This document shows, one piece after another, positions 58,401 to 64,000 of a DNA stretch of 64,000 nucleotides. The notes below the pieces were generated by a model that did no database searches, was not told the DNA's origin, and saw only the letters and a program-made list of their open reading frames with translations. The DNA comes from Ascaris suum. Lineage: Eukaryota > Nematoda > Chromadorea > Rhabditida > Ascarididae. Within the stretch, counting starts at the first letter, position 1. Every line of letters starts with the position of its first letter. Position numbers and translations under genes: made by a program. The stretch covers positions 7,130,137 through 7,194,136 of the forward strand of contig CM024184.1 in NCBI GenBank assembly GCA_013433145.1, read 5' to 3'.

Positions 58401-61400
58401 ACGGCGTTTCACGCTTCCCTCCTCATAACTTTCAGTTCCAATAAGCAAAACATCTTTTCCCATCACGTGTAATAAGATCAGCGGCAGGGTGCTTAGATGT
58501 TCACCTTTACCACCATGCAATGTGATGTGCGGACCTTCACCGCATCTGTGTATTTCAAAACTTTGACTCGCTAAGCAGTACTTCCTGAAAAATTTCTTAT
58601 GAAGGATGGGAACATGGAAGAGCAGTCAGAACTTCAGACACGAGGAAGTGACTCAATACTTGAAGAAATGAGAAACTCAACCCCCCCCCCCCCCAACTCT
58701 ATGACCGAGGCGAGGTGTAGGAGGCGAGGAGGGGAGGAGCACGAGATGGAGAAGGGCTCAGCGCAGTGCTACTGAGAAAGAGGAAGACTGAATGCGCTAC
58801 GTGCCTTGACTTCTTTCAATTATCTGAGTTTGCGCGCTGACTGAGGAGATGTCGAAGTTTTTGGACGTTATGTATAAGCTGCACCTTAACTCGAAAAGCA
58901 TCCAGGTATATCTTGTTGAAATATTCGCACACAGGTGCACAGGCATCACTGATAAGCACATGAAAACTGCAACTTAAAACATCTAAACTGATAGCGCCGT
59001 GAAAAATACCCAGACGCACCAATCAAAAGTTACATGTAAACTCCCTAAGGTGCAAGAAGAATGCTTAAGCATAAACTTTTGAAGATTTTTGCCTTCTTCT
59101 AAGGAAAGGAGGAGGGGTGGGATGCGGGAAGAAGGGCCAACAAATACAAGACAGCCTTCATTGCAAGGAACATTCTCTGCGAGAAACGACTTCCAGCGAA
59201 GGAAAATTCGTCCAACAAGCCGAACTGCTGACATCTAAGACGGCATATATGCATAACGGCTTGTCCCCATATTTCTCACAATCTGACTCAAAGCACATAA
59301 GGTACTACCTACCTTAATGTCTCATACTACAGCTCAACTCTTGAAGCACCACCAGTTTCTAATTTTGTGAATCAATCGGACCCTCGAAATAGTTAATTCC
59401 GCACTTATTTGCCAGCAGGACGGAGTCGCATAATTGATTTCGCAGCAGCAATCCCGCTTTTACAAAGCTCCCAACCCTTGCCCTTTTTCAACTGTTCACC
59501 TCATTAGCTCATTCGTTCAACCTGAAACGATAATCAGAAAACAAAGTGGAATAAAGGATTGCAGCTAGAGAACTTACTGCTGATCATCAAGGAAGTCACC
59601 TTCTTCAACACACTGAATGAACGACTCCCCAAGTGTGGCACATGAAATGAGATCCTCGACGTTAATCTGCAAGCAAAACTCTTAAATAATCCAGGGATAA
59701 CTAGGAGTTGGAGAGTGTATAAAGTATAATTTTATGGATGTGGATACGAATAAACAGTGAAGTGAATAAAAGTCTACTGGCGTTTATTCTTGTAGTAATT
59801 AAATAACTGCGGAAGCACGCAACAAGCACTACTGAAGTAAGAAAGGAATGCAGAGGAGAGAGAGAGGTTGAACGCGAAAAAAGTGCGAGGCACGATAGAC
59901 CGGACATTGCAAGTAGTCTCCCCTCAATCCCTCTCTTAAGTACTATTTAAACTCCTCTTGCTTCTTCTGCCAGAGCAATGAACTGGAAATGCAAAACGCG
60001 ACGATGAATGTGCAGGAAGACTACATTTTGCACGGTACATCCGCGTCAAAATTGTTCTTGATTGTGAACTGATGCCCACTTTTGTGGTTGGTTAGGAGGG
60101 GATTGCGAGAAAAGACTTTACTGAGGTGATAAGCATGGCCCGTGTTAGAGAGTCCCTCCAGACGAAAGGAAACAAATAAGAGAATGTGAGGAAGGCTGTG
60201 AACAGTGACGGATTATAGATGATCGACACCAACAAACGAAGACAGACAATGCAACGAACAGGACGTACAAGAAGGTATGGCAAGTGGATGTGCCCGTCAA
60301 CACTACCACTTGCATAGTCTTATATCCTTTAACCACAATGACTGCGTCATTTAGAGCCACTCAGGTGCGAGAAAAATCCTCAACAGAACAATTTAAAACT
60401 GCGGGCACAGTGATATAAATAGCAGCATTCTGAACGAGCAAAACTGAACATCCTGCACATTTCCAGACGCTTAATTGGCTTAAAGAATTTATTACATCCG
60501 ATGCAGAAAGAAGTTCAAAAGAGTGAAAAGGTAACGGACAAAGAGAGAAAGTTTTTCAACATAGAAGTCCATTTTTAGCCGTTTGAAATGGCTTCTAAGG
60601 AAATCAATTTCCATTCAAGCAAACATGACAAATAAAAAACAGCATTGAATGACGTGGCCAGCGACAAGTGATTTCGGCCAAAATTTGCACGCTGCGGTTC
60701 CCTCTCACGGCGGCCAGGTTCCCCTCTTAAATCGATTGCAATGCGCAGCGCAGAACCCAGCCCTGTGCAAAATGCCCTTTGGTCGCATCAACGAAAGCAA
60801 AAAGCAAAGCTCAGCATTTTTCCTACTGGCAAGTTTCATGAACATTAAAGTATATACTGATGCTTCGAGGACTGTACGAACTCCTCAAATACCCAAATAT
60901 CGCCTTATGCCCGTCCACGAAATTATTTCTTACCTTTTAGCTTAATAACTTTCATAGGTATCCCTTCCTTACTGCAAAAGTAACGATTCGAAAATTTTTG
61001 CAGGATTCCAAACGTGAGGTTTTGAAAAAAACTCCTAAAGGAACATATACTTCACCTCTTCATAGATACCTAGTTCTTGCGAAAGCGTATGCGCACGCGC
61101 ACTTACGCGCATATACGACAGAATATATGCATGGATACAGTTTGAAATGCTCCCCTGCGCCAACACACAAAGGTATGTGCACACGTGCATATATACGCAC
61201 AGAGGTCACGCAGAACATTTGGGTAGATTCATATGGATGCATAATAATAGTACACGTATGCCGAGAGAACGAGTAAGAACAGTAATGCATCGGAAGCATT
61301 TCATTTTGACATTAAGTGCATGGATGAGCCCCCTTCTTAGTTCTAAATATTCGAAGCAATCGCCATCTGTATATTAATGAAGGATGTTGGATGATTAATG

Positions 61401-61561
61401 AAATCATACCATTTCAGGGTTATCAAGGATCAACCGTAACTGGACGTGTGTCAAGGCGGATAAAAGAATGAGGAACTGAGGATCGCCGTCGAACCACTGA
61501 AAATCGAGAAGACACACTAGCAGAGCGCATAGAATGAAGCACATTGAACGATAGTCGTCAG
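55462..61561 (-). pseudogene. Truncated neurochondrin-like copy, 3' half only
   Basis: Mirror images of the last six exons of the neurochondrin-like gene lie at 61561-61410, 59666-59578, 58164-57953, 57072-56906, 56010-55954 and 55611-55462. The reading frames are still intact because the arms are nearly identical. The first seven exons are absent: the sequence beyond the arm at 63,448-64,000 has none of them. Without a start and promoter it should not give the normal protein. It could be transcribed from a nearby promoter as RNA matching the real gene's 3' half, or the copy may be an assembly artefact. Confidence 0.75.

Positions 61562-64000
<2,439 letters not shown>

Overview
The window reads as animal nuclear DNA. 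It is AT-rich, with short exons (about 50-220 bp), introns from about 80 bp to several kb, pyrimidine-rich acceptors dominated by TTTCAG or TTGCAG, long (TA)n arrays and decayed transposon remains. The acceptor style points to a nematode, but this is an inference and no marker gene proves it. No bacterial operon, CRISPR array or recognisable tRNA or rRNA was seen. All protein-coding calls below were built by hand from open frames, splice signals and exon phase.

Layout. 1-2,828: two small minus-strand genes of unknown function (4 exons, 167 aa; 3 exons, 111 aa). 3,259-18,126: a long plus-strand neurochondrin-like gene. 10,264-25,575 and 48,014-63,327: two nearly identical arms of a 15.3-kb inverted duplication around a 22.4-kb spacer. 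The outer end of each arm is a (TA)n microsatellite. The left arm carries the 3' half of neurochondrin in its proper gene context; the right arm carries an orphan antisense copy of that half. Both arms also hold decayed pieces of a PIM-type protein kinase and, less surely, an SLC22-like transporter.

The spacer holds a foldback element with a (TA)n core (26.4-26.75 kb), a seven-exon gene with a candidate OTU-like fold (27.3-32.1 kb), a few orphan exons, a 14-copy tandem array of a 190-bp unit (35.6-38.3 kb), a decayed CR1/jockey-like retrotransposon (44.6-45.7 kb), a pair of diverged direct repeats, and the 5' part of the PIM-type kinase pseudogene, which runs into the right arm.

The most informative observation is about the junctions. 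Neurochondrin crosses the outer junction of the left arm, while the kinase pseudogene crosses the inner junction of the right arm. Both cannot reflect one ancestral arm unless the spacer has been flipped relative to the arms, either by recombination between the arms or by the assembly.

Functionally the genes do not form a pathway. The plausible working genes are the two small minus-strand genes, neurochondrin, and the OTU-like gene. Most of the rest is duplicated, decayed or repetitive.
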